DNA of 6,891 nt from an uncultured Collinsella sp. (GCA_958446785.1 CAUCXP010000080.1:1-6891), one strand, 5' to 3'. Shown: positions 1-6,801, numbered from the stretch's first letter. Translations and numbers: made by a program. Notes: generated from the letters alone by a model not told the origin.

Positions 1-732
1 GCAGGCGCGCTCGTTCATCCAGCTGCCAAAGACGGCCTGGATAGCAAGGCGCAGCTGGAGCTCCGGATCGTGCGGGAAGACGGGCTTGCCGTCGGCGACC
101 TCGAGCTCGGGATACAGGGCGGCCTCGACGTTGTCGGAGAAGATGCCCTTGAACGTCTCGACGAGCTCCTGCAGATCCTCGGCCGAAAGCTCGGAGTCGA
201 CGCGAACACCGGCGACCAGGCGGGCCTGGGTCAGGGCGTTCTCGAACAGATCGGCATCGACGCCCATGACGACGTTGGAGAACATCTGGATAAAGCGACG
301 GTAGCTATCCCAGGCAAAACGCGGGTTTTGCGTCTGGGCGATAAGGCCCTGGACAGAGTCGTCGTTAAGGCCCAAGTTGAGGACCGTGTCCATCATACCG
401 GGCATGGAGAACGGAGCGCCCGAACGAACCGACACGAGCAGCGGGTCGGAAGCATCGCCGAGCTTCTTGCCGCAACGGGCCTCAAGATCTGCCTCGGCGG
501 CAACGATCTCATCGAGTGCGCCTTCGGGCCAGACGTTGCCGGCACCGGAGTACTCGACGCAAGTCTGGCAGGTAATGGTAAAGCCACCGGGAACCGGCAG
601 GCCGATGCGGCTCATCTCGGCAAGGTTTGCGCCCTTGCCGCCAAGCACGAAGTTCATGGACTTGTCGCCCTCAGTGACACAGGTGCCCTGGGCGTCGGTT
701 CCAAAACGGTAAACCCTCTTGCAATCGCTCAC
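1..732 (-). CDS. ppdK: Pyruvate, phosphate dikinase, N-terminal 244 codons (gene continues beyond window)
   Basis: PPDK interconverts ATP, pyruvate and phosphate with AMP, phosphoenolpyruvate and diphosphate in the cytoplasm. In anaerobes it can work in glycolysis or in PEP synthesis. The reading frame contains the N-terminal nucleotide-binding (ATP-grasp-like) part: a glycine-rich GGKGANLAEM at about residues 31-40, GLPVPGGFTIT just after it, and the family signature SVRSGAPFSMPGMMDT at residues 101-116, followed by VLNLGLND. The phosphohistidine domain, the regulatory Thr and the PEP-binding barrel lie outside the window; the full protein is usually about 880-900 residues. The start is GTG at 732-730, preceded by GGAAGGGGAAG five bases upstream. 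An ATG at 750-748 is in another frame and stops after six codons, its TGA overlapping this GTG. The gene follows its regulator after 250 bases, so it may have its own promoter. Family identity is very secure; start choice is good. Confidence 0.96.
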   Translation of the reverse strand, partial: MSDCKRVYRFGTDAQGTCVTEGDKSMNFVLGGKGANLAEMSRIGLPVPGGFTITCQTCVEYSGAGNVWPEGALDEIVAAEADLEARCGKKLGDASDPLLVSVRSGAPFSMPGMMDTVLNLGLNDDSVQGLIAQTQNPRFAWDSYRRFIQMFSNVVMGVDADLFENALTQARLVAGVRVDSELSAEDLQELVETFKGIFSDNVEAALYPELEVADGKPVFPHDPELQLRLAIQAVFGSWMNERAC

Positions 733-746
733 GATACTTCCCCTTC

Positions 747-764
747 CATGCGCTTACGCGCACG
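747..764 (-). promoter_or_regulatory. GTAA-loop hairpin just upstream of the ppdK ribosome binding site
   Basis: Read on the minus strand, 762-749 is TGCGC-GTAA-GCGCA: five Watson-Crick pairs closing a GUAA loop, which fits the GNRA tetraloop class. The stem can extend by a G-U and a C-G pair to 764 and 747. Its 3' side ends 16 bases before the GTG start, directly against the GGAAGGGGAAG ribosome binding site. The same 14 bases occur at 1853-1866 before the PPDK regulator. The palindrome and the duplication are seen directly; a role in translation control or mRNA stability is inference. It could also be a DNA operator or a common genomic repeat. Confidence 0.6.
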
Positions 765-854
765 ACCGTGGTAACGAATCGACCCGCCGGATGCGGGCCG
801 TGAGGGAACTATACGGCCGGATTTGAACGGGCTTGAGCAGAGGATACGCGGTTT

Positions 855-902
855 GGTAAACGTGCTAAAACTGGCGGTAAACGGTAGGTAAAGTTGGTTA
901 CC
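855..902 (+). repeat. Phased GGTAAA repeats in the ppdK upstream region
   Basis: GGTAAA occurs exactly at 855-860, 876-881 and 887-892, with a related GGTTACC at 896-902. The first copy lies in the dyad GTTT-GGT-AAAC (851-861). Start-to-start distances of 21 and 11 bases are close to two and one helical turns, which would place the motifs on one face of the DNA. Such an array can be an operator, but no regulator is identified and six-base repeats can arise by chance. Confidence 0.35.
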
Positions 903-980
903 TTATGAAGATACCACTACAATAAAAAAGCAGGTCAGATGCGATGTTTTTGCTAAATCGCTTTATCAAAATGCTACTAC
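901..980. repeat. Pair of related 20-base direct repeats, 60 bases apart
   Basis: Positions 901-920 and 961-980 match at 15 of 20 bases and are offset by exactly 60 bases. Both end in ACTAC. Each contains a small dyad: CTT-ATG-AAG at 902-910 and TTT-ATC-AAA at 962-970. The outer bases of the dyad change together between copies (C with G, then T with A), so symmetry is kept. This is suggestive of a binding site recognised in two copies upstream of ppdK. It is an observation by eye without statistical support. Confidence 0.35.
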
Positions 981-982
981 TA

Positions 983-1839
983 TTAGCTGCGGCGGGTGGC
1001 TCGGCGGGCGCGAGCTTCTTGGATTTCCTCCAAGTGGCTAATGATCTCGGCAGCGCTTTCCTCGATGGCCTTGCCGTCGGTACGCACCACAAAGCAGCCT
1101 AGACGCTTCATGAGGGCACGAGCTTCCTCGAGCTCGCTGCGCACGCTCTCGGGCTCGGCATAGGAGCCGGCAACGGCACGGGCGTAGTCATCGCCCAAGC
1201 GGCTATCGCGAATCTCAGAAATCACATCGACGGTCGAAATCAGACCGAAGAGACGCATCGGATCGACCTCGTAAATCGACTTGGGCGGCTCCATGCCATG
1301 GGCCAAAGGAACATTGGCAACCTTGTAGCCCTGATAGGCCAAATACATCGACAGCGGCGTCTTGGACGTACGCGATACGCCCAGCAGCACGATATCGGCA
1401 CCCGACAGATCGTCGCAACCGCGCCCGTCATCGTGCTCAACGAAATACTCCATGGCCTCGATGCGATGGAAATAGCGGTCGTCGGTCTTGTGAATCACGC
1501 CCGCCACGCCCTTGGGCGGCACACCGATGAGCGACGACAGCACGGCGAGCGTCGGACCGATCAGGTCGACCGAGCGAATGTGCAGCATGCCCAAGTAGTC
1601 GAGCACACGAGCACGAAGGGCCGGATCGACGATGGTGTGGAACACTGCGATATCGCGATGGTCGGCGGCCCCACAAATGACTTGACCTGCTCCACGGAGG
1701 TCACCTTGGGCAGGCGCAAAACGTGAAAAGCCCCTTCATCAAATTGCCCGGACGCCGCAAGCACCACCTCACAAGCGGTATCACCGAGCGAGTCGGAGAT
1801 AACGATAACGGTGGGACGAGCGGTGACCGGGCAATCCAT
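983..1839 (-). pseudogene. PPDK regulatory protein (bifunctional Ser/Thr kinase and Pi-dependent phosphorylase), one-base frameshift
   Basis: Members of this family (DUF299) inactivate PPDK by ADP-dependent phosphorylation of an active-site Thr and reactivate it by phosphate-dependent dephosphorylation. The N-terminal part, from ATG at 1839-1837, carries the family opening VIVISDSLGDTACEVV. The C-terminal part, ending in TAA at 985-983, carries VFHTIVDP, VDLIGP, the YFHRIEAMEYFVEHDDG block and the P-loop GVSRTSKT, followed by PLSMYLA. The two parts lie in different frames. They join cleanly if one base is added at the G4 run (1669-1672, minus strand), giving a 285-residue protein of normal length with the P-loop at about 154-161. 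As written, the first frame ends at 1561 after 92 codons, and the second frame has no good start of its own. The ATG has an AAAGGAG site 6 bases upstream. Neighbouring ppdK supports PPDK rather than PEP synthase as the target. The shift may be a sequencing or assembly error, a true mutation or, less likely, programmed slippage. Confidence 0.9.
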
Positions 1840-1852
1840 GCGGGGCTCCTTT

Positions 1853-1866
1853 TGCGCTTACGCGCA
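1853..1866 (-). promoter_or_regulatory. GTAA-loop hairpin upstream of the PPDK regulator, identical to the one before ppdK
   Basis: In the 34-base gap between the glyS stop and the regulator's ATG, the minus strand reads TGCGC-GTAA-GCGCA. It is followed at once by AAAGGAG and then the start codon, 13 bases from the end of the hairpin. All 14 bases equal those at 749-762. Being inside an apparent operon, it more likely acts in RNA than as a promoter operator. That function is inference; the sequence identity and placement are directly visible. Confidence 0.6.
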
Positions 1867-1873
1867 GGCTAGC

Positions 1874-3970
1874 TTACTTTTTGCGGGCAAGCTCACCAAT
1901 GTTGGCGATGCCGGAGAAAACGGCCTCGAAGCGGTTGAGCAGCTTAAGGCGATTATCGCGGAGCTGCTCGTCCTTGTCCATGACCATAACCTCGTCGAAG
2001 AAACGGTCGATGGGCGCGCGCAGGGCGGCAAGGGCGGCAAATGCTGCCGGGTAGTCCTCGGCAGCGAGGGCGGCATCGACAGCAGTCTGAGCAGCCTCGG
2101 AGGCGTCGGCAAGCGCGAGCTCGGCCTCACCCATCAGGCTGCGGTCATACTCCGCACCCAGCTCGGGCTTGGAGATGTGCGCGGCGCGGGCATAGGCGGT
2201 AGCCAGGTTGTCGAAGGTCTCGGCATCGTTCTTGCGGGCCTCGTCGAGCGCGGCGCAGCGGGCGAAGAAGACGGACGGGGCGATAATGTGCACCGCGGAG
2301 ACGGCGGCTACGGTATCGGCAGGAATCTTCTCGTCGCGGGCCATGCTCACCAAGCGGCCATGGAAGAAGTCACGGACCTGCTGGGCGACCTCGGCGGCAT
2401 TGAACTCAATGCCCTGCTCGCCATAGAGCTCGAGAGCGAAGTCGATGAGCGACGTGGGGTCGATCGGCAGACGGTCGCGCAGGATGTTGATGATGCCGAT
2501 AGCGGCACGACGCAGCGCGTAGGGGTCGGAGGAGCCGGTCGGGGGCTCGCCAATGGCAAAGATACCGGCGATGGTATCGAGCTTGTCGGCGCAGGCGACG
2601 ATGCAGCCAGCGGTGCCCTCGGGCAGCTCGTCACCGGCAAAGCGGGGACGATAATGATCACGAATGGCGTGGGAGACCTCGTCGTTCTCCCCCATCGCGC
2701 AGGCGTAGTAACCGCCCATCACGCCCTGCTGGCTCGTGAACTCGACAACGGCGTTGGACACCAGGTCAGCCTTGCACAGGTGCGCGGCGCGAGCGGCGTC
2801 GGCGGCAAGATGGGCACCCAGGTGAGCCTCACGGGCGATAGCGAGCGCGAGCTGCTCGATGCGCTCGGACTTGGCGAGCACGCTACCGAGCTTCTCCTGG
2901 AAGGCAACCTTGGCCAGACGCTCACGGAACTCGTCGAGGGAGATCTTCAGGTCCTCCTCGTAGAAGAACTTTGCGTCGTCCAGACGGGCGCGAACGACGC
3001 GCTCGTTGCCGTCGATCACGCGCTCGGCGTTCTCGGGCTTGCTGTTGGAGACGACCACGAACTCACGCGTGAGCTTGCCCTCGCCGTCATAGATCGGGAA
3101 GTAGCGCTGGTTGGTGAGCATGGACTCGCAGATGATCTCGTGCGGGACCTTGAGGAACTCCTCATCGAAAGTACCGACGAGCACCGTCGGCCACTCGCAG
3201 AGGTTAATGACCTCCTCAAAGACCTTCTTGGGCGTATCGACATGGCAGCCGGGACGAGCAGCCTCGACCTCGGCGATACCGGCGAGGATGGCCTCACGGC
3301 GACGCTCGGCAGAAAGCACGCCGGCGTCCTCGAGCACCTGCTCGTAGACGGCGGGGCTGGCAACCACATGGTCACCAGGGCCAAGTACGCGATGACCACG
3401 CGTGGTGTTGCCACTCGTCACGTCGGCAAACGACACGGGAACAACATCCTCGCCCAAAAGGCAGCAGATCCAACGGACCGGACGCACGAACGTGGCGTGC
3501 TCGTGACCCCAGCGCTGGCTGCGGTAGTTGGGCCACTGCAGGCCGGCGATGGTCTTCTCGCACAGAGCCGTCAGGATCGGCGTAGCCGGAGCGGAGGGAA
3601 TGTTCTTCTCGGCGAACACGTACTCGCGGCCGTCGGTGTCCTCGCGACGGACCAGGTCCTCGGCAGCCACACCGCACTTGCGGGCAAAGCCCTGGGCGGC
3701 CTTGGTGGCGTTACCGTCGGCATCAAAGGCAATGTTTGCCGCGGGGCCGCGCTTGACCTCATGGACCTCATCGGTCGCAGTGGCGACGTTGGCCACGAGC
3801 GCAGCCAGTCGACGCGGGCTCGAGATCACGCGGACCTCGCCATGGGCCAGACCGGCCTCGTCGAGACCCTTGGCGATCATGGTGCCGAGCTGCTTGACGG
3901 CATTGTTCAGCGGTGCGGAGGGCATTTCCTCCGTACCGATTTCAAACAGGAAATCCTTAGCGTCTGCCAT
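1874..3970 (-). CDS. glyS: Glycyl-tRNA synthetase, beta subunit
   Basis: This is the beta subunit of the bacterial alpha2beta2 glycyl-tRNA synthetase. It binds tRNA-Gly and works with the alpha subunit to charge it with glycine. At 698 residues it has the normal family length. The N-terminus shows the hallmark FLFEIGTEEMPS at residues 7-18. A central segment at about residues 465-490 carries ADKLDTIAGIFAIGEPPTGSSDPYALRRAA, the most conserved block of the family. The C-terminal 120 or so residues correspond to the DALR-type anticodon-binding region, ending in an Arg/Lys-rich tail. The ATG lies 3 bases after the glyQ stop, and a GAGGT inside the end of glyQ is the only plausible ribosome binding site, 10 bases away, so translational coupling is likely. 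No frameshift or missing block was seen. The gap to the next gene is 34 bases. Confidence 0.98.
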   Translation of the reverse strand: MADAKDFLFEIGTEEMPSAPLNNAVKQLGTMIAKGLDEAGLAHGEVRVISSPRRLAALVANVATATDEVHEVKRGPAANIAFDADGNATKAAQGFARKCGVAAEDLVRREDTDGREYVFAEKNIPSAPATPILTALCEKTIAGLQWPNYRSQRWGHEHATFVRPVRWICCLLGEDVVPVSFADVTSGNTTRGHRVLGPGDHVVASPAVYEQVLEDAGVLSAERRREAILAGIAEVEAARPGCHVDTPKKVFEEVINLCEWPTVLVGTFDEEFLKVPHEIICESMLTNQRYFPIYDGEGKLTREFVVVSNSKPENAERVIDGNERVVRARLDDAKFFYEEDLKISLDEFRERLAKVAFQEKLGSVLAKSERIEQLALAIAREAHLGAHLAADAARAAHLCKADLVSNAVVEFTSQQGVMGGYYACAMGENDEVSHAIRDHYRPRFAGDELPEGTAGCIVACADKLDTIAGIFAIGEPPTGSSDPYALRRAAIGIINILRDRLPIDPTSLIDFALELYGEQGIEFNAAEVAQQVRDFFHGRLVSMARDEKIPADTVAAVSAVHIIAPSVFFARCAALDEARKNDAETFDNLATAYARAAHISKPELGAEYDRSLMGEAELALADASEAAQTAVDAALAAEDYPAAFAALAALRAPIDRFFDEVMVMDKDEQLRDNRLKLLNRFEAVFSGIANIGELARKK

Positions 3971-3981
3971 GGCTTACGCCA
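3970..3981 (-). promoter_or_regulatory. Small GTAA-loop dyad over the glyQ stop and glyS start
   Basis: On the minus strand the junction reads TGGC-GTAA-GCCA. The glyQ TAA lies in the loop and the first base of the glyS ATG forms the end of the 3' arm. A ribosome finishing glyQ would open it, which would fit coupled translation. Four base pairs are marginal and the dyad may be fortuitous. It shares its loop with the two stronger hairpins before the PPDK regulator and ppdK. Confidence 0.25.
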
Positions 3982-4885
3982 CCTCGCCTTCCTGGTCGGC
4001 ATTCTCGTTGACTCCGGCGACCTCGGCCATATAGGCCTCGCAGCACGCCTTGGCGACGGCGCGGACGCGCAGGATGTAGTTGGCACGCTCGACCGCGGAC
4101 AGAGCGCCGCGGGCATCGAGCAGGTTGAAGGCATGGCTGCACTTCATGACGCAGTCGTATGCGGGCAGCGGCAGCTTGCGCTCAAGGCAGGAGTGGCACT
4201 CGGCCTCGTAGTCGTCAAACTTCTGACGCATCATCTCGACGTTGGCGACCTCAAAGTTGTAGGCGCTAAACTCGCGCTCGTTCTCCAGGAACACGTCGCC
4301 ATAGGTCATCGGCGTGCCATCGGGCAGATAGCTCCATACCAGGTCGTAGACGGAGTTGACACCCTGGGCGTACATGGCGATACGCTCCAGACCATAGGTG
4401 ATCTCGACGGGCACGGGGTCGACCTCGATACCGCCCACCTGCTGGAAGTACGTAAACTGCGTGACTTCCATGCCGTTGAGCCAGACCTCCCAGCCAAGGC
4501 CCCAGGCGCCCAGGGTCGGGCTCTCCCAGTCATCCTCGACAAAACGGACGTCATGGTCGTTGGGGTCCAGGCCGATAGCGGCAAGAGACCCCAGGTAAAG
4601 CTCCTGGGCGTTGGCCGGCGACGGCTTGATGAGCACCTGGAACTGATAGTAGTGCTGCATGCGGTTGGGGTTCTCGCCGTAGCGGCCGTCGGCAGGACGG
4701 CGGCAAGGCTGAGCGTAGCAGGTGCGCCACTCGGCGGGACCGAGCGAGCGCAGCGTGGTCGCGGTGTGGAAGGTACCGGCACCGACCTCGGAGTCATAGG
4801 GCTGCATAATGACGCAGCCCTGCTCGCCCCAGTACTGCTGGAGGCGCAGGATGATGTCTTGGAAGGAAAGCGATGAAGCGTTCAT
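3974..4885 (-). CDS. glyQ: Glycyl-tRNA synthetase, alpha subunit
   Basis: This subunit holds the class II aminoacylation site, which binds glycine and ATP and forms glycyl-adenylate; it acts with GlyS. The 303 residues match the family length. It opens with [18 protein letters not shown] and continues with the conserved [16 protein letters not shown]. Motif 2 of class II enzymes is clear at residues 57-80 ([19 protein letters not shown] and on). Motif 3 lies at about 156-173, with [16 protein letters not shown]. The C-terminal tail, rich in Glu and Asp, is less conserved. The ATG at 4885-4883 has GAGGGG 11 bases upstream and AGAGG closer in, so initiation could be weak, but the protein start fits the family. 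No T-box leader is possible in the 59 bases before it. Overlapping-scale coupling with glyS indicates joint expression. Confidence 0.98.
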   Translation of the reverse strand: MNASSLSFQDIILRLQQYWGEQGCVIMQPYDSEVGAGTFHTATTLRSLGPAEWRTCYAQPCRRPADGRYGENPNRMQHYYQFQVLIKPSPANAQELYLGSLAAIGLDPNDHDVRFVEDDWESPTLGAWGLGWEVWLNGMEVTQFTYFQQVGGIEVDPVPVEITYGLERIAMYAQGVNSVYDLVWSYLPDGTPMTYGDVFLENEREFSAYNFEVANVEMMRQKFDDYEAECHSCLERKLPLPAYDCVMKCSHAFNLLDARGALSAVERANYILRVRAVAKACCEAYMAEVAGVNENADQEGEVA

Positions 4886-4944
4886 GCCTCTAATATCCCC
4901 TCGTCGAAACGATTACACGGTTAGGTACTGTACTATAGCGGTTT
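4886..4944 (-). promoter_or_regulatory. 59-base gap between lepB and glyQ, possible promoter
   Basis: The gap is AT-richer than its surroundings. It has a TATAGT hexamer (minus strand, 4937-4932) that could be a -10 box, followed by the small repeat GTAC-A-GTAC. I find no matching -35 within the end of lepB. A weak promoter for glyQS here is possible, but read-through from lepB is equally likely. There is no terminator with a T run on the minus strand. Confidence 0.25.
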
Positions 4945-5508
4945 TTAGTCGATAGCGCCGATGCGGTTGAGCGGCCAGTAGCGCACAAGCGCCACGGCGA
5001 TCAAATCAGAGCGATCGACGGGACCAAAGTAGCGTGAGTCGGCAGAGTTTTCGCGGTTATCGCCCATCACCCACACGCACCCGTCGGGAACGGTGTAGGG
5101 ATAGCTTACCTGAGCGCCGGGAGCCTGGACCGAAAGCGGCCAGCTCATGCCGGTCGTGTAGTCCTCGTCGAGTGCTTGGCCGTCAACGACCACCTTGCCG
5201 TCCTGAAGGTCGACTGTCTGGCCGGCCGTGGCAATAACACGCTTGACGAGAACATCGTGCTCGGAGGTGCCATCGGGGTTATGGAACACCACGATATCGC
5301 CTTGGCTGACGGGCTGGCCGAGCTCAAGGCTCACCTTTTGCGCCAGGATCTGGTCGCCGATCTCGATCGTGGACTCCATGGAGCCGGTAGGCACCACAAA
5401 GGGTTCGACCACAAACGAGCGAATCAAGAAGGTGGCGACAAGTGCGATCGCGACGACCGCGATCCACTCAAACGCACCCTTTAGCACGGAATGCTGCGAT
5501 GGAACCAT
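4945..5508 (-). CDS. lepB: Signal peptidase I
   Basis: Signal peptidase I cleaves signal peptides from exported preproteins on the outer face of the cytoplasmic membrane. The 187-residue protein begins with a short cytoplasmic end and a single membrane segment at about residues 12-30 (FEWIAVVAIALVATFLI). The catalytic Ser is Ser43 in PTGSMESTIEIGD, and the general-base Lys is Lys89 in DVLVKRVIATAGQ. The C-terminal box GDNRENSADSRYFGPV starts at residue 149. All signatures of the Ser-Lys family are present, and one membrane span is typical of the compact Gram-positive type. The frame stays open upstream into trmD to 5646, but the ATG at 5508-5506 has a GAGGAG site five bases before it and starts right before the membrane segment. 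That GAGGAG also encodes the last two Glu residues of TrmD. The 2-base gap to trmD implies coupling. Confidence 0.96.
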   Translation of the reverse strand: MVPSQHSVLKGAFEWIAVVAIALVATFLIRSFVVEPFVVPTGSMESTIEIGDQILAQKVSLELGQPVSQGDIVVFHNPDGTSEHDVLVKRVIATAGQTVDLQDGKVVVDGQALDEDYTTGMSWPLSVQAPGAQVSYPYTVPDGCVWVMGDNRENSADSRYFGPVDRSDLIAVALVRYWPLNRIGAID

Positions 5509-5510
5509 TC

Positions 5511-6269
5511 TCACTCCTCGCTCTGCGAATACGATGCGTCCAGGATCTCCTGCGCGTATGCGCGTTCCTCGGGCGTAAGCCGCGCCGTCTCGATCAGGTC
5601 GGGACGCCAGCGGCAGGTGCGCTCGATAGCGTTCTTGCGGCGCCAAGCGTCAACTTTGGCGTGATCGCCACTCACGAGCACAGGAGGCACGCCCTCGCCG
5701 TTGAACTCGGCGGGACGGGTGTACTGCGCGTACTCGAGCAGGCCACCGTCCTCGGCAGTCGAGAACGACTCATCGACGTTGCTCATCTCGTCACCAAGGG
5801 CGCCGGGAATCAGACGCACGACGGCGTCGGCAACGACCATAGCGGGAAGCTCGCCACCCGTAAGCACGTAGTCGCCGATCGACAGGCGCTCGTCGGCATA
5901 CGCATACGCACGCTCGTCGACGCCCTCATAGCGACTGCACACAAACAACAGGCGCTCGCTTTTGAGCAGACGCTCGGCCACATGCTGCGTAAAGGGCTCG
6001 CCGCAGGGCGTAAAGAACACCACGGTGGGCTTGGGACCCTCGGAGCTAATAGCCTCGATGGCCTCGGCGATGGGCTCGACCTTCATGAGCATGCCCTGCC
6101 CGCCGCCGTACGGCTCGTCATCAACGGTACGATGGCGGTCGTGCGTCCAGTCGCGCAGGTTATAGGCCTTAAAATCAAAAAGGCCGGCCTTGCGGGCGCG
6201 GCCCAAGATCGATGTGGACATGACGGGCTCAAACATCTCGGGAAAGACCGAAAGGGTCTCGATTAGCAT
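5511..6269 (-). CDS. trmD: tRNA (guanine-N1)-methyltransferase TrmD
   Basis: TrmD uses S-adenosylmethionine to methylate G37 next to the anticodon, preventing frameshifts during translation. The 252-residue protein matches the family: SVFPEMFEP near the start, RDWTHDRHRTVDDEPYGGGQGMLMK at 39-63, and the trefoil-knot SAM pocket with SRYEGVDER at 112-120 and SIGDYVLTGGELPAM at 130-144. A conserved tRNA-binding stretch LLEYAQYTRP and PPVLVSGDHAKVDAWRR follow. At residue 167 there is Glu (VDESF) where E. coli has the catalytic Asp169 (TEDSF) in an ungapped local alignment. There is also a short insertion after it. The ATG has GGGAGGT six bases upstream and lies 10 bases from the rimM stop. Identity is secure; the effect of the Glu is unknown. 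Confidence 0.97.
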   Translation of the reverse strand: MLIETLSVFPEMFEPVMSTSILGRARKAGLFDFKAYNLRDWTHDRHRTVDDEPYGGGQGMLMKVEPIAEAIEAISSEGPKPTVVFFTPCGEPFTQHVAERLLKSERLLFVCSRYEGVDERAYAYADERLSIGDYVLTGGELPAMVVADAVVRLIPGALGDEMSNVDESFSTAEDGGLLEYAQYTRPAEFNGEGVPPVLVSGDHAKVDAWRRKNAIERTCRWRPDLIETARLTPEERAYAQEILDASYSQSEE

Positions 6270-6279
6270 GTTGACCTCC

Positions 6280-6801
6280 CTACTTGTCCATATCGATCAA
6301 ACCGTCCATAACGTGGACGGAAATTGTCCCCCGATCGGGAAGATCGAGCACAACCTGCTCGATCACGGGAATCAGCACCTCGCCGTACCGATCGCCCTCG
6401 ACAACCCAAACATCGTTGGCGGGCGTCGACATAATCTCGACGATCGTGCCGAGCGAACCGAAACGCTCGTCGACCACCTCGCGACCCATCAGGTCGGTAT
6501 AGGCGACGTCGAGCGAATCGAGCTCAAAGTCGTCACGATTTGCCAGCACGTAGCATCCGGTGATGCCCTCGGCGGCCGTCAAGTCGTCAATGCCTTCAAA
6601 CGAGACCAGATCGCCATCGCCCGTATCGGTGACGGATGTGACCGTGCAAAAACGGTCGCGCTTAAGCGCCGGCGGCGTCAAGGCGACGCGCATACCCGGC
6701 GTCAATACAGAAGGAAGCCCCCGCAGCGGCTGCGCGAGGACCTCCCCCTTCCTTCCGTGCGGCTTGACCACACGGGCGATGTTTTTGTACTGGGACCTCA
6801 A
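6280..6801 (-). CDS. rimM: Ribosome maturation factor RimM
   Basis: RimM binds the 30S head, via ribosomal protein S19, and assists late processing of 16S rRNA. The 173-residue protein has the N-terminal RimM domain with NIARVVKPHGRKGEV at 7-21. A C-terminal PRC-barrel follows at about 95-172, with DLMGREVVDERFGSLGTIVEI, the conserved PANDVWVV, and LIPVIEQVVLDLPDRG before DGL. The start is taken as TTG at 6801-6799, because the frame is closed by TAG just upstream and there is no ATG before the conserved region. The AGGA next to it is only two bases away, and TTG lies inside a hairpin, so efficient initiation may depend on translation of the upstream KH gene, whose stop is four bases before. 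The gene sits in the conserved khpA-rimM-trmD order. Confidence 0.95.
   Translation of the reverse strand: MRSQYKNIARVVKPHGRKGEVLAQPLRGLPSVLTPGMRVALTPPALKRDRFCTVTSVTDTGDGDLVSFEGIDDLTAAEGITGCYVLANRDDFELDSLDVAYTDLMGREVVDERFGSLGTIVEIMSTPANDVWVVEGDRYGEVLIPVIEQVVLDLPDRGTISVHVMDGLIDMDK

Larger units (their letters stand above)
733..982 (-). promoter_or_regulatory. 250-base leader/intergenic region upstream of ppdK
   Basis: This non-coding gap separates the stop of the PPDK regulator from the GTG of ppdK. Its half next to the regulator (about 840-982) is clearly AT-richer than the flanking genes, as expected for a promoter region. A TATAGT hexamer read on the minus strand at 813-808 is a possible -10 box, but I find no good -35 at 16-18 bases, so this is weak. 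Nearer ppdK there is a small CCCGC/GCGGG dyad at 783-797 and the GTAA-loop hairpin listed separately. After the regulator's stop there is a T run (minus strand, 929-924), but the only stem before it (GCGAT/ATCGC arms at 957-961 and 941-945) is separated from it by 11 bases, so I do not call a terminator. No ORF here looks real. Confidence 0.5.

Noticed and set aside
730..750. Six-codon leader ORF (ATG at 750-748, TGA overlapping the ppdK GTG)
   Set aside because: No ribosome binding site precedes it, and its sequence is simply the ppdK ribosome binding region, so translation is unlikely.
70..774. Plus-strand open frame of 234 codons opposite ppdK
   Set aside because: It is antisense to strongly conserved PPDK sequence and has no family features of its own.
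921..961. Intrinsic terminator after the PPDK regulator (GCGAT/ATCGC stem and a T6 run on the minus strand)
   Set aside because: The stem has only five pairs with an 11-base loop, and the T run begins 11 bases after it, so it does not have terminator geometry.
1811..4876. A 1021-codon open frame on the plus strand opposite glyS and glyQ
   Set aside because: Its codons are exact reverse complements of the glyS and glyQ codons, which share one frame across a three-base gap. It stays open because TTA, CTA and TCA codons are avoided in these high-GC genes; it ends where glyQ codon 4 is TCA. The protein is low-complexity and resembles no family, while both sense genes are unmistakable.
4886..4944. 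T-box leader for glyQS
   Set aside because: The gap of 59 bases is far too short and has no T-box sequence, specifier stem or terminator.
5509..5646. Longer lepB beginning up to 46 codons upstream
   Set aside because: The extra part overlaps trmD coding sequence, is Arg-rich without similarity to signal peptidases, and the internal ATG has a well-placed GAGGAG site.
5442..6266. Plus-strand open frame of 274 codons opposite lepB and trmD
   Set aside because: It is a shadow of two clear minus-strand genes and has no plausible ribosome binding site or motif.
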